A stretch of DNA of 60,000 bases from the NCBI GenBank assembly GCA_030141605.1, contig JAQGDQ010000157.1, positions 64,001 through 124,000 of the forward strand, in the 5' to 3' direction. The DNA is from Tubiluchus corallicola. Lineage: Eukaryota; Priapulida; Priapulimorpha; Priapulimorphida; Tubiluchidae. Positions 13,232-26,600 of the stretch are shown piece after piece. The notes beneath the pieces were generated by a model that made no database searches, was not told the DNA's origin, and was given only the letters and a program-made list of their open reading frames with translations. The number at the start of each line of letters is the position of its first letter. Positions within the stretch are counted from its first letter, which is position 1. The translations under genes were made by a program, and so were the position numbers.

Positions 13232-13832
13232 AACGGTAATGTGAGAAATTCAGAGAGCAAGAATTAATCCAGACGAAGACAAGATGTCAAGGTTATCAAG
13301 GATGACAAACATCGCAAGATTTTCTAATTCTTGCATACGGTCGCCATTACTGCGTGCAAAGAGGTTGACCCTTTAGAAATGCAGAGTAGCTTCATTATTT
13401 AAAATAACTTTCAGGCAAGAACTAATTGATATTATTTTTGCAAAGTGTATTGTGCTGATGAGGGCCAGTAAAATTTCTAATAAACTGTTAGTATGCTAGG
13501 AAGAATATAAATTAATTTGAGAATTTTGCCAACGTTTTGCACGTAACTGAGCTGGAACAGGAAACTGCAACGGAAATGACGTTTATTGTGCTCTGCTCAC
13601 TGCTCAGCTGACGTTTCGCAGTACATATGCAGTAGCATGTACGTTACAATGAATGGATTGCTGCTTGTAATGTAGTTGTTAAATAGTTAACCAGAATTTG
13701 CGATAATAACATGGTAATTATTGTTGTCAGGAAACTCCATAAGATAAGTAAATTGCGAAAAAAGTTAGAATCACGCATTATATAAAAAACTGTTTATCTT
13801 CACATTTATTTACCCTCTACTATGCTTTAGGC
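13232..13832. other. LARP1 5' UTR and presumed promoter region
   Basis: Sequence immediately 5' of the LARP1 ATG. On the minus strand the start context is ACCGTTATGTCGACC. A TATA box or exact start site could not be identified. No coding exon is visible. Confidence 0.35.
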
Positions 13833-14093
13833 CTGTGGCTCCCAAACTGCGGGTCATGACCCACAAAGGGTCTCGGGTCATGGCGGGTCCAACTGGATGT
13901 ACATTCATCTCGCTGGAACGGCGATTAATAGACAATAGTAAACATTTTTTTGTTATTGCCTTCTCTGCTGTGATTAATCTTTTAAATTTTAAAATAATGT
14001 ATCTGGGATAATAAAAATTAGTACGTTTTCAGAAGGGGGTCATGGTAGGTTAGGTACTATTGAAAGTGGTCACGTACAGTTTGGGAAACACTT
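13833..14093. mobile_element. hAT-like MITE, 261 bp
   Basis: The termini CTGTGGCTCCCAAACTG and, inverted, AAGTGTTTCCCAAACTG are of the CAGTGGTTCCCAAACT type usual for hAT elements. The flanks form an 8-bp near-duplication, ctttaggc (13825-13832) and ctttagtc (14094-14101). Non-coding. Confidence 0.75.
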
Positions 14094-14101
14094 CTTTAGT
14101 C

Positions 14102-14425
14102 TGTCCTTACTTGAATTATGTCAGGTGTCTTTGGGGAATCACTTATGCAACAAATCTAAATCCTTTACTGGCACTCCAGAGAAAATTTCTTCGTTGATTC
14201 TTTGGACCAAATGAATGTTCTCATATAGATGATACATATTTCAAACAGTATAAACTTCTTACTATTGATAACTTGGTGTTTTACAACTCTGCAATCTTCA
14301 TGTATAAAATTAATAATAAATTCTTTCCCATTTTGTTCAATAATCCTGTTAAATTAAACGTCAAATATCGTAATGCACGTTACAACCAATACATTGTCAC
14401 ATATGTTTGCACCAATGTTGCATAA
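14102..14425 (+). mobile_element. CR1/L2-type LINE remnant, C-terminal reverse-transcriptase piece
   Basis: Translating from 14102 gives CPYLNYVRCLWGITYATN, LLALQRKFLR, a stop, then FFGPNECSHIDDTYFKQY and FYNSAIFMYKINNKFFP, ending at TAA 14423-14425. The order YLNYxxxxWG - LLxLQRK - FxxxxLLxIxNL - FMYKxxNxxFP is typical of the thumb and C-terminal part of CR1/L2/Rex LINE ORF2 proteins. One in-frame stop and no upstream RT core mark it as dead. Confidence 0.7.
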
Positions 14426-16387
14426 AGCAGCAAATTTTATGGTCCTTTAATATGGAATTCTTTAGTATATTATCTAATAACTAGATATATACAATGTCTA
14501 ACTGTCATATTAGCAGATAAAGTTAAGTGAGTTGTGGTAGTAATAAGCTGGTTTCACTATAATGTACAGTAATCATTATTAATCATACGTCGCACAAGAA
14601 TGAAGAAGGAGAATAACCAGGAAGTATAGAAGAAGTATTAAGGTTATTGTCCCTGGAATGACACCATACTGATTTTTGCAGTGAGTCAGCTGATTGATCT
14701 ATGTCTTTTTACATTCTCAGTGGACCCCCAAATTTATATATATATATATATATACATACATATACATATTTTGCAATGGCCAAATATCAACAAATACTAC
14801 ATAATACATGTATAATGTATAATGTCAGAAATACGAACTTCAATACAGTGAAACACGACTTTTAATCAAATTAGTTTTGTATCATACTATGCGAACAATG
14901 AAAGAAATACAATCAACTTGAAGCATAATCAATTTTGATAGCACATGAAGTACAGCGCAAACTGTGTGGTAATGATTTGCCTGTTTTTGAGCTCAATCCG
15001 ATATTCATTCCACAGATTGCGTATAGTAAATCTGATTTTAAGTACAATGACGGACATACCAAGCTAATTTCAGAGAATCACCCACATATATTTTTCATTA
15101 TCTTATTTTACCTTAGGGCCAACCGTGGTCCACCTGAGAACTACGACCCAGCTTTGGTCTTGTCCACCAGTTGAATACATTGTGGCCCTATAATTATTGT
15201 ACAGAGGCCTTTGTGGTTTTGAATATAATGAAATGCCCAACGTGCATTTGAAATAATGTTATTCGCTGGCATGCTGCGCGACGAAATAGTTTCAGTGGGC
15301 CCAAAGATACCCGTAGACCAGCCCTAGGCCAATGACCTCCTTGACCTATTGGTAAATTTGACCCCTGAGTCTTACAACAAGTTTGCTAGTGGAAGTAGAA
15401 CCGGGGTTTCTCTAGCTTCCCGGCCAATAAATTTTCAATGTACCATTCAAGCAAAATGGAACAGAAACAACCTGCAGAATTTATTCAGCCAGGCAAAACG
15501 AGTTGAAAGTTAAAGGAAATATGTGATAGAACAAAAAATGTATTCATTATTAATTTTAGCTTTTAAAATAAGATAGGAAATTTCTAAAAAACAAAATTAA
15601 CAAAATGTCGCAAATTATGATGACACTGTCATTTGCCAGTGACAGTTTGATCACGAATAATTAACAAATGACTATCAACCCAACAGAACCATTAAAGACT
15701 GAATAAAAGCATAGCATAACACAAAACTACAAACCTTGTAACAATATACTGTTTATTAATTCAACATAAAAGGGAAACAGTGTCACACAGTGAACTTTTC
15801 AGACATTTGTCAGAGATGATGATTTTACATTATCTAAGTAGCACTACATTTAACAATATAAATTATTATTGATTTATTAACTTATCTATAGTTTTAGATA
15901 TACATACTGTATTACTAATTTTTGTACTGCTAATTGCTTCATTCCGCCATCATATTATCAAGAAATTAAAAAATAATTATTACATTTTCCATAGTTAGGA
16001 TAATGGAAGAAAAAAATGAAGTTTTTCAGAAAAATGAGTCCCTGTAGCATCACATTCTTTGCAATTTGAACTACTAGCTAACCAACCATTCTCCTCTGTT
16101 GATTGTACTTGAAAAAAACTACCTGCTTTTAAAATGCATTACAAAGTAAGTTAATTACGGATTTAATAGCTAAAAAGTGATGAAAAAGAGAAGAGGAGAA
16201 ATACACACTGAATTCAGAATAAGTTGGATAATTAGGGACCAAAAAGATTGTTCAAGTTGGGTTATAGTTCGGGTCCAGTGAAGCAATGTATAAGACCCCA
16301 GGTGGCTTACACGCACATTCATTACTCTCGTGATGCATAGTATAATGGAACCGGAGCCACTATACTAAATCCTAGGTGGCACATATT
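14426..16387. other. Intergenic between LARP1 and CCDC22, with a short TA run
   Basis: Contains a (TA)n run near 14736-14756. A possible decayed inverted-repeat element lies at about 15115-15335, whose ends GGGCCAACCGTGGTC and 'gaccagccctaggcc' are loosely complementary. No gene is supported; the open frame at 14935-15174 resembles nothing known. Confidence 0.35.
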
Positions 16388-16769
16388 TAATAAGCCTTTT
16401 CACCGTTCCACGATTTATTGCGATCGTTAAAAGGTCAAAGGTTAAGTGTACCAGACAACACATTTGCATACACTTGACAACGCAGTGCAACCATGCTGTT
16501 GCAATACTAACAGTTTTAACAGTTAGCTAGAACCTTACCTAATTCATTTTTCTTGTTCCCAAGCAAGATCCTACTAGTAAATCACTCTATGCACAGTCTA
16601 ATGCATAATTAAGTAACGTCCACATAAAAACAACTGAAGTTATTGAACTAATGCTTTGCATTACCCACATGTCACATGACGATTATAGTTAAGACGCGTT
16701 GCTGTGGTACACTTAACCCTTGAACTACAGCAACTGCGCATGTGCACAACGAAACTGCAAAAAGGATTA
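16388..16769. mobile_element. Family A MITE copy
   Basis: Begins TAATAAGCCTTTTCAC and ends with the inverted 'gcaaaaaggatta'. A second inner pair of inverted repeats, 'aggtcaaaggttaagtgtac' and 'gtacacttaacccttga', lies inside. About 380 bp, non-coding. Confidence 0.7.
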
Positions 16770-17123
16770 CTCTGCATACAACTATGCTCATGTTATACAT
16801 GCAATCAGACTCATAACTCATGGCTAATGGTGTGGACAGTCCATTAATTAAATTTAGGAATAGAGAGGTGTATGAGTACAGAAGTTCAGTAATAACAATG
16901 CTTAAGGGGAAGAAAAGGGAATTTTAAAGTATACATTCGATACAAAGTTATACTACTTAGCAAATCGCTTACCTGTTTGAATTATGTAATTGGAAAGGAA
17001 TGTAAAATGGAAAATGCATGATTTTATCTTTTTGTGTTAACACATAGAACCATGTTATGGTTTAGAAATTTATAAGATACAATCATTGACAACAATAGTA
17101 TACACAGTAGCAGTACAGTAGTA

Positions 17124-17496
17124 CAGTCATATCTCGGTGTGCCGAACCTCATTTTTACGGATATCGGAAAAAACGGACAAAATCTGGACCGTCAAGTCAC
17201 GCATACAACGGACACAGTCCGTTGTTTCACGAGCTGACCGCTAGTTGGCAGGCTGCTATTTTGTTTACATCATTACATTAGTGCAACCAAGCAGCATGTG
17301 ATGACACTTGTGTAGCTTGTATGTTAGGAGTGGCCTGTACTAGATGTTTTTGAAATATTTAAGCGATTGATTCTACATTACTGTGAGCCTAATACATGGC
17401 GGCGCCCACTGTATTAGCTTAGTATCAGTAAATAAAGACAATCGGCAAATTCGGATGGACGTCTCTCCACTTTTGTCCGGCAAACCGAGATGAGTG
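17124..17496. mobile_element. Pogo/Tigger-like MITE (family D), 373 bp
   Basis: The termini CAGTCATATCTCGGTGTGCC and, inverted, CACTCATCTCGGTTTGCCGG are matching inverted repeats flanked by TA on both sides (17122-17123, 17497-17498). It lies about 100 bp beyond the CCDC22 stop codon, so it could fall in the CCDC22 3' UTR. No coding capacity. Confidence 0.8.
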
Positions 17497-17600
17497 TACA
17501 GCATTTCATCTCTGCATCACTTTTCTGTGCAAGTAATTAAAGGACAAAAAATTGTCACTGGGACAAATAAAACTGCACTACTCACACCAACAAATAGAAC

Positions 17601-20600
17601 TTAATTTTGTTGTTTGAGTTGTGATAAGAGAGTAGAATTTTCCTTTTTCATCTGCTGGAAATCAGCCACGATTCTCTCCAAATTTGCTGCAGTTTTCTTG
17701 TTGCCTTCTGATTCCAGCTTGTAAAATAAAAAAAGAATATTAGTCACAAATTTAAAGCACATTTAACAACAAATTATACAGCAGATGCTTAAAGGAAGAT
17801 GGGATGCTGTTTCATATCCTATCCCATTTTATCAGGTCGGTAAAAGTATACTATTTAACACCTATAATACGGCAAAAGCATTTCTGAAAGTTAAATAATA
17901 GATTAAGATCTTAATTAGTGGCGGGCAAGCCCAATTATTGATGACATCACAAACCAACATAATTTTCAAGAGCAAAAAATTTCATGTTGCATGTGTTTGC
18001 GAAAACGAAAATTGAAGTACAGTGCTACTGTAAGATAGTCAGTGTGTTGTACTAAAACTAGGCAAGTTTCGAGATAAAAATTCAAATTTACCGCTGTACT
18101 CACGCGTTGGTAACTTTTCAGTATGTTTCTCATTCCAGAAGCTTATGTATACTTTATACAAGTATAAATAGCAAAACATTGCAATAGTTAGGTGCATTTG
18201 CTGATAATTCTCAGCAAAGCAAATTTATCCATATGACTACATAATATCTTTAGCTTACCTGGTCTTCTAAATCTCTAATTTCTCGCAGGATCCCACCAGT
18301 GTCTTCAACTGTCTTAATCAGCAGATTACAATTCTGAAAAGTTCAGACATTTCATCAAAACTTCGAAAACCACCAGTAGTTTACCTTTCAGCATAGCAAT
18401 GTAGTACGAAGCCATTATTAGCTGTGGCTTTCAGCATAGCACTGTACTATGAAGCCACTAACAGCTGCAGCTTCCAGCAGAACAATGTACTACAAAACCA
18501 CCAACAGCTGCAGCTCACAGCATTGCAATGTACTATGAAGTCACCAACAGCTGCAGCTCCTTGCATAGCAATGTACTATGAAGCCACCAACACCTGCAGC
18601 TCCAAGCATAGTAATGTACTATGAAGCCACCAATAGCTGCAGCTCCCAGCATAGGAATGTACTATGAAGCCACCAATAGCTGCAGCTCCCAGCATAGGAA
18701 TGTACTATGAAGCCACCAATAGCTGCAGCTCCCAGCATAGGAATGTACTATAAAGCCACCAACAGCTGCAGCTCCAAGCATAGTAATGTACTATGAAGCC
18801 ACCAATAGCTGCAGCTCCCAGCATAGGAATGTACTATGAAGCCACCAACAGCTGCAGCTCCAAGCATAGTAATGTACTATGAAGCCACCAATAGCTGCAG
18901 CTCCCAGCATAGGAATGTACTATGAAGCCACCAATAGCTGCAGCTCCCAGCATAGGAATGTACTATGAAGTCACCAACAGCTGCAGCTCCAAGCATAGCA
19001 ATGTACTATGAAGTCACCAACAGCTGCAGCTCCAAGCATAGTAATGTACTATGAAGCCACCAACAGCTGCAGCTCCTTGCATAGCAATGTACTATGAAGT
19101 CACCAACAGCTGCAGCTCCTTGCATAGCAATGTACTATGAAGCCACCAATAGCTGCAGCTCCCAGCATAGGAATGTACTATGAAGTCACCAACAGCTGCA
19201 GCTCCAAGCATAGTAATGTACTATGAAGCCACCAACAGCTGCAGCTCACAGCATAGCAATGTACTATGAAGCCACCAACAGCTGCAGCTCCAAGCATAGG
19301 AATGTACTATGAAGTCACCAACAGCTGCAGCTCCAAGCATAGCAATGTACTATGAAGTCACCAACAGCTGCAGCTCCAAGCATAGTAATGTACTATGAAG
19401 CAATGTACTACGAAGTCACCAACAGCTGCAGCTCCAAGCATAGTAATGCACTATGAAGCCACCAACAGCTGCAGCTCACAGCATAGCAATGTACTATGAA
19501 GTCACCAACAGCTGCAGCTCCTAGCATAGCAATGTACTATGAAGCCACCAACAGCTGCAGCTCCAAGCATAGTAATGTACTATGAAGCCACCAATAGTAG
19601 CAGCTCCCAGCATAGCAATGTACTACGAAGTCACCAACAGCTGCAGCTCCAAGCATAGTAATGCACTATGAAGCCACCAACAGCTGCAGCTCACAGCATA
19701 GCAATGTACTATGAAGTCACCAACAGCTGCAGCTCCTTGCATAGCAATGTACTATGAAGCCACCAACAGCTGCAGCTCCAAGCATAGTAATGTACTATGA
19801 AGCCACCAATAGTAGCAGCTCCCAGCATAGCAATGTACTACGAAGTCACCAACAGCTGCAGCTCCAAGCATAGTAATGCACTATGAAGCCACCAACAGCT
19901 GCAGCTCACAGCATAGCAATGTACTATGAAGTCACCAACAGCTGCAGCTCCTTGCATAGCAATGTACTATGAAGCCACCAACAGCTGCAGCTCCAAGCAT
20001 AGTAATGTACTATGAAGCCACCAATAGTAGCAGCTCCCAGCATAGCAATGTACTACGAAGTCACCAACAGCTGCAGCTCCAAGCATAGTAATGCACTATG
20101 AAGCCACCAACAGCTGCAGCTCACAGCATAGCAATGTACTATGAAGTCACCAACAGCTGCAGCTCCTTGCATAGCAATGTACTACAAAACCACCAACAGC
20201 TGCAGCTTCCAGCATAGCAATGTACTACAAAGTTACCAACAGCTGCAGCTCCCAGCATAGCAATGTACTATGAAGCCACCAACAGCTGCAGCTCCCAGAC
20301 TAGCAATGTACTACAAAGTCACCAACAGCTGCAGCTCTCAGCATAGCAATGTACTATGAAGCCAATAAGGTCCTGCTGCCCCATGATGGTGAAACCCAAC
20401 CTGCAGCCTTGTCGTGGCAAGGGGGCTTAGTACCACTAATGTAGGCTCTGGGACCAAATGCTCGGTGGTATATCTGGGTGCCCCACTGCCTTGTGGGTGA
20501 AGTCTCTTTAGACAAAGGCTAGGAGAAGGTAACTCTGATTTCAAATCCCCCTGTTGCCTTGCAGGGTAAGTCTCCTCAGACAAAGGCTAGGAGAAGGCGA

Positions 20601-23600
20601 CTCTGATTTCAAACCGGGGTAGGTGGAGCCCGCTTAGTCTCTTTAGACAAGCCCACCTAAGAGAAGGTAACTCTGATTCCAAATCCCCGGCCACTGCTGG
20701 CAACCGGCAATTCAGGCTGGTTCTCACTTTCATCGAGTTCTTCAGGCTGGCCAGCTGCGCTCCGGTTCGTGATGGACATGTGCTCAATTTGGGACCTGCC
20801 TATTATGTCGTGCCGGAAGGAGAGAGTGGGGTGGGCGCTGCACAAACCCACCTTTCTCATATCTGTGCAGGTTGTCCCACAGTCAACCAATCAAAAACTT
20901 CCAGTCCTGCGGCGATGAGTGTGCGGCGGTGGGGGCAGGCAAAGAGTATTGCTGGGAGCCCTTAGCAGCAAACTTACACGTAGGCGGCACCAGTGTGATG
21001 GTCGTTCACTGTAGACCCGGGACAATTGCAGTGTTCGGTCCTGCTGGAGCGTCGGAGCTGCCGTTTTCACGGAGAGCCAGCTCCCCCCAATTCGGGGCAT
21101 GGTCTGGAAAAGGTGACCTAAAGAAGCTTGTCCCTCTTCAACCTGCTGGCAAGCCGCTGTCAGCTGGTTACTCAAATCTTGCGGTCGAAAAACACGAAAA
21201 CACTGTTACACTTTTGGAGCATGGAATGTCCGTACACTGATCGATAGTGAACAGTCTATTGAGAGAAGAACGGCAATCGTGGCTAGGGTTCTCAATGAAC
21301 AAGGTGTGGACTTTGCAGCGCTCAGTGAAACGCGTCTTGAGGAAGAGTCCCAACTGTCAGAAGATGGGGCAGGTTACACCTTCTTTTGGATCGGAAGGCC
21401 ACAGGAGCAACCACGTCAAGCAGGAGTCGGCTTTGCTGTGCGAACAAAGCTTGTGCAACACCTGGTCAGTCTTCCAAAAGGTATCACTGAAAGGCTTATG
21501 ACAATGCGAGTCCGGCTCTCAGATGGTCATTTTGCAACGTTACTCAGTGTATATGCCCCGACGATGTCTTACCCGGATGAGGCTAAAGAGGAATTCTATG
21601 AACTGCTGTCCAGGACCATCACAACCATCCCCTCAGGTGACAAGATCCTTCTTCTGGGGGACTTTAATGCACGCGTAGGACGAAACTCTGTGGCCTGGGA
21701 GAATGTGATTGGCCATCATGGCATCGGCGCTGAAAATTCGAATGGCACATTGCTCCTGAGTCTCTGTGCTGCCCACAGGCTTGTGATCACAAACACATTG
21801 TTTCAGCAGAAGGATGCCTTCAAAACAACCTGGATGCATGCCAGATCAAAACATTGGCATGTTTTGGACTATGTGATTGTGCGACAGAGGGACCGACATG
21901 ATGTGCACCTCACTAGAGCGGTTCGTTGCACCACTGCCTGGTCTGACCACCGGCTGGTCAAGGTGAAGACAGCCCTACAAGTTCCCCCAAAGGTTCGCGC
22001 AAAGTCTGCAAGAGCACCACGACTTGACTTATCGAAGCTGAAGCTGCCCGCACATCGTATGTTGCTGGAGCAGAAGATATCCACGCAATTCCAAGCACAG
22101 AGTGAGATGCTGGACACCATAGCAGGCAATGTAGAGGAAGAGTGGGAACTTTTGAAAACCACTACATATGACAGTGCTGCAGCAGCACTTGGGAAACGTC
22201 GTAGGGACAAAAACGACTGGTTTGACCACAACGATCAGAAGATTCATGGCATACTATCCAATCTGCACGAGAAACATCTGGACTGGGTGAATGATAAGAA
22301 TTGCCTAGCAAAGAAAGACAGCTACCATCAAGCGAGGTCTGTTGCACAGGCGAGGATTAGGAAGATGAAAGATGCTTGGTGGGTCGATCGAGCCATAAGA
22401 CTTCAGGATGCTGCCGACCGGCACGATACTCGTGCCTTCTATCAAGAGCTGAAGACTGTACATGGTCCTAGTTTCAACGGATCCATGGCTGTTTTGTCAA
22501 TAGATGGTAACACGCTTTTCACGGAACCAACTGCTATTGTCCAGAGATGGGCTGAACATTTCGAGCAGATTTGGAAACATCCTTCTATCATCGACGATGA
22601 TGTCATCATTAACGTGCCGCAACAACCAACAATGGAGGAACTGGCTGTGCCGATTCAGTTGGAAGAGGTGAAAGCTGCGATCAAGGCTATGAAATGTGGA
22701 AAAGCCCCTGGTGCAGATGGCATTAGCCCTGAAATCTTCAAGTATGGTGGTCCGCTTCTTGTGGAAAGGCTTTTCAAGCTTTTCAATACCATTTGGGAGG
22801 CTGAGACTGTGCCGCAGGACTTCAAAGATGCTACGATCATCCATCTATACAAGCGGAAAGGCGATCGCGCAGATTGCAACAACCATAGGGGAATATCGCT
22901 GCTGAGTATCGCTGGAAAGATTCTGGCTCAAGTAATTATACGGCGCATTAGTTCTCTCGCTGAGCAATTCCACCCAGAAAGCCAGTGTGGATACAGGGCA
23001 AACCGTGGTACTGTTGACATGATCTTCGCTGTGCGGCAGTTGCAAGAAAAGTGTAGGGAGCAACATCGGGGATATTGATATTCGTGGATTTAACAAAAGC
23101 GTTTGATTCAGTCAGCAGGGAGGGACTTTGGAGACTTCTGTGTCGGACAGGATGTCCCTCAAAAATTGTCAATATAATACGCTCTTTTCACGATGGCATG
23201 CAGGCTCGTATTGTGGATGGGCACCAGGAGTCCTCTCCGTTTGCAGTCAACAACGGTGTTAAGCAGGGATGTGTACTAGCCCCACTGCTTTTTGGAATAG
23301 TCATTGCTGCAGTAATACGCGATGCTAACAACGAGTGCTATCGGGGTGTCGAGGTCAGGTTTCGTTACGATGGCGGCGTATTCAACCTGCGCCGCTTCAA
23401 GGCGCGAACGATGGTGTGTTACACCTTGATAAGAGAACTGCTGTATGCTGATGACTGTGCACTTGCCAGTCATTCCATGGAGGATGCACAATTTTTGATG
23501 GACAACTTCGCTTTATCAGCCACCCGTTTCGGTCTGACTGTGTCTGTGAAGAAGACAGAAGTTTTAGTGCAGCCTAGACCTGGTACAACTCCTACAGCAC

Positions 23601-26600
23601 CTGCTATAACGATCGGAGATGAAACTCTAAAGGTCGTGGATCGGTTCAGTTACCTGGGAGGCACAGTGACAAATGATTGCTCTAGTGATTGTGATATAAC
23701 CACCAGAATTGGCATGGCTGCAGCAACCTTCGGGGGCCTGTCAGGAAGACTGTGGAATACCCGGGATGTCCGCCTAGCAACGAAGATGGCAGTTTACAAG
23801 GCAGCCATTCTACCGGTGCTACTTTACAACTGCGAAACCTGGACACTGTACCGCAAACAGGTCAAGAAGCTTGACAGTTTCCATATGCGCTGTTTACGTC
23901 GGATAGCTGGCATTCGCTGGCAGGACAGAGTGCCTAACACGGAAGTCTTGGGTCGCTGTAATGCCTGGGGCATTGAATCCCACATATTTGCGGCACGGCT
24001 CCGCTGGTCTGGTCATGTGTCCCGGATGGGTGAGGACCGTATTCCTCGGACTCTCCTGCTTGGTGAGTTGGCAGTAGGGGCAAGGAGGGTCGGTAGGCCC
24101 TTTAAGCGTTACAAAGACCAGCTGAAGGATACCCTGAATCAATGCAACATCCAACCAGAAAACTTCGAGACCCTGGCGAGTGACAGAACGCAGTGGAGAG
24201 CGCTCTGCAAGAGAGCAGTGATCAACTTTGAGCATCTACGAATAGAAGATCTCAAAGAAAAGAGGCGTCGGCGTAAGAATAATGTGCAGTGACTGGACGG
24301 ACTTTCATGACTCATTTATTTTATTTCCTACTGTAATATCTCTCTGTATTTTGTCTGTATTTTGTGTCTGTCTGTGGGGCCGGATCCGTCGTTTGACGAC
24401 GGCCTACCAATATATGAAGCCACCAATAGCTGCAGCTTCCAGCATAGCAATGTACTACGAAGTGAAGTCACCAACAGCTGCAGCTCCCAGCATAGCAAGG
24501 TACCGTGAAGCCACCAACAGCTGCAACTCCCAATATAGCAATGAAGCCACCAACAGCGCCCACTCCCGGCATAGCAACGTACCAGAAAGCCACCAACAAC
24601 TGCCAAGTCCCAGCATACCAATGTACAACGAACCCAGTATTAGCCGAGGCTTTTAACATAGCAAATACTATAAAACCACCAAGAGCTGTGGCTTTTAACA
24701 TAGCAGTGTATAGAAGCTACAAAGAGCTGTGGCTTTCACCAAGCAATGTGCTAACAATGTACGTGATGATGACAGTCATAAAAAATTGGATGGATATGAA
24801 CAAAAATGCATAGATTCAGTCAAAGTGACTTTTATCTAAAAATAATTTACCTCATGAAGTGCAGCTAAATACTTGTAAGCTTTACGAATGGTTTCATCCT
24901 TCTTTGCATCCTGCAGCACAACAGTTATTTTTATTTTCATTACGAAGGTAACATTTTTCATAATTTTTTAGTATTAAGTAAGCATTAATCATTCTAAAGC
25001 ATGTTAACTCCTTCAGGATTGTAAGTCTTTACTGCATTTTGCACGGGTTCATGAAAAACTGCTCTCACTAAGCAGCAATTATGTTATATTTCACAATTTT
25101 TGTAAGCTTCTACTCCACACACAATGGATTTTCATGCAAAATTACATGTGAAATACATTTGCTTACCATAGACAAATTAGAAATTGATTTTTGATGAAAA
25201 CAATCGAAAAAAACTTTCAGTAAGTGCAGTGAATGCACCATAACAATGTTTAGTATCACTTGTGTGAAATCGGCTAATGCTGAAAATTTCAACTATCTGG
25301 ACACAACACTCTGATACACTTTGGCCTCAAGTCTACTCTATTTTTAAGGAGAATTTCTTGTTAGGAGATGAAGCGGCCTTAATTTGTCCTTGGCTAATTA
25401 CTGGTTTTTCCTGGAATAGCAGCAGAACACTGCACAACTAAGCTTTATGTAAGTGGAGAGTTCTTTTGTGCTTTAATCTCTCACGATTATGGACTGTGTG
25501 AGAAAACACCTGGAGGCTAATCACATTCCAGGATGAGTTATGCTGTCTCAACTGGATAAAGCTGGAATAAACCCGGATAAAGCTCGGCTTTTAAAATGTA
25601 GCACCACTTGTAATACATTTTGATTTAAAAGAAAGCAGGATGATTTTTCGCATCCTACTCCATTTTGAAGTATGGTAAAAACTACACATTTTAATGCCTA
25701 TACTGATGCCAAAGCATTTCTGGTAATTAAATAACAGATTAAAAACTTAATTAATGGTGGCTGAGCCCAACTAGTGATGACATTACAAATGAATATAACT
25801 TTCAACAGCAAAAACATTTACCAAGTGTCTTATACAAGTTTGCGAAGTTAAAATTGATGTACAGTGCTACTGTACGACATTCAGTGAGATATACGAAAAC
25901 TCGGCAAATTGCAGTTTAAAATTCAAAATTTAAGTTTACCGCCGTGTTCACGCATGAGCTCTCACATATGTGCAATGAGCCACAACTGAATACCTCTGCA
26001 TTGAGATGTACAGCATCTGTTTTTTGTGTAACACATTTCCAAAATGCAGGTGCTAATGCACATCTAACTAACGAATAGCGAAATGCATGTAACAGCGAAT
26101 AACTAACCGCGGGAACACGAAAATACTTTTGTGCGGTTATAATCCTTTGACGTAACTTATTCTTTAAAAAATGGTATGTTCCCTTTCAATATTTTTATTG
26201 GGCAGATTGTTTTGAGCTACAACTTAAGATTGAGTCTAGTTTTCCTGGAACGAGCCTCAACAAGCCTGCAAACTTTTTAAGTTGATTAACTCCTACAGGA
26301 CCGTACCATTCAAAATAGGTCTTATAACCTTATAGACCTATGAGTTTTCTGCTACTGTATGAACACAGACACAACAAAATGATTACAAACTAGGTACTGT
26401 TCTATTCAGAAGAATCTCGGCTATCCAATCATGCTATTTGTTTACACATTTACAAATGGTTTAATTTGATAAAATTAAGAAAACACGTCCTTTTCGGGTA
26501 CTCCAACTTAGCACATTGAGTAGCTTAGTCTGGTGTACTCTTGCATGATCATACACACTACTATATTGATCACCTGCTTGCTGCAGTGCAAGAGGACCAT

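Noticed and set aside
18372-20364. CRISPR-like regular repeats
   Set aside because: Units are contiguous 43-bp tandem copies without unique spacers, in an intron of an animal gene.
20872-21240. Possible LINE ORF1 of 122 codons
   Set aside because: No RRM, coiled-coil or zinc-knuckle pattern; overlaps the start of the endonuclease frame in another frame, so probably chance.
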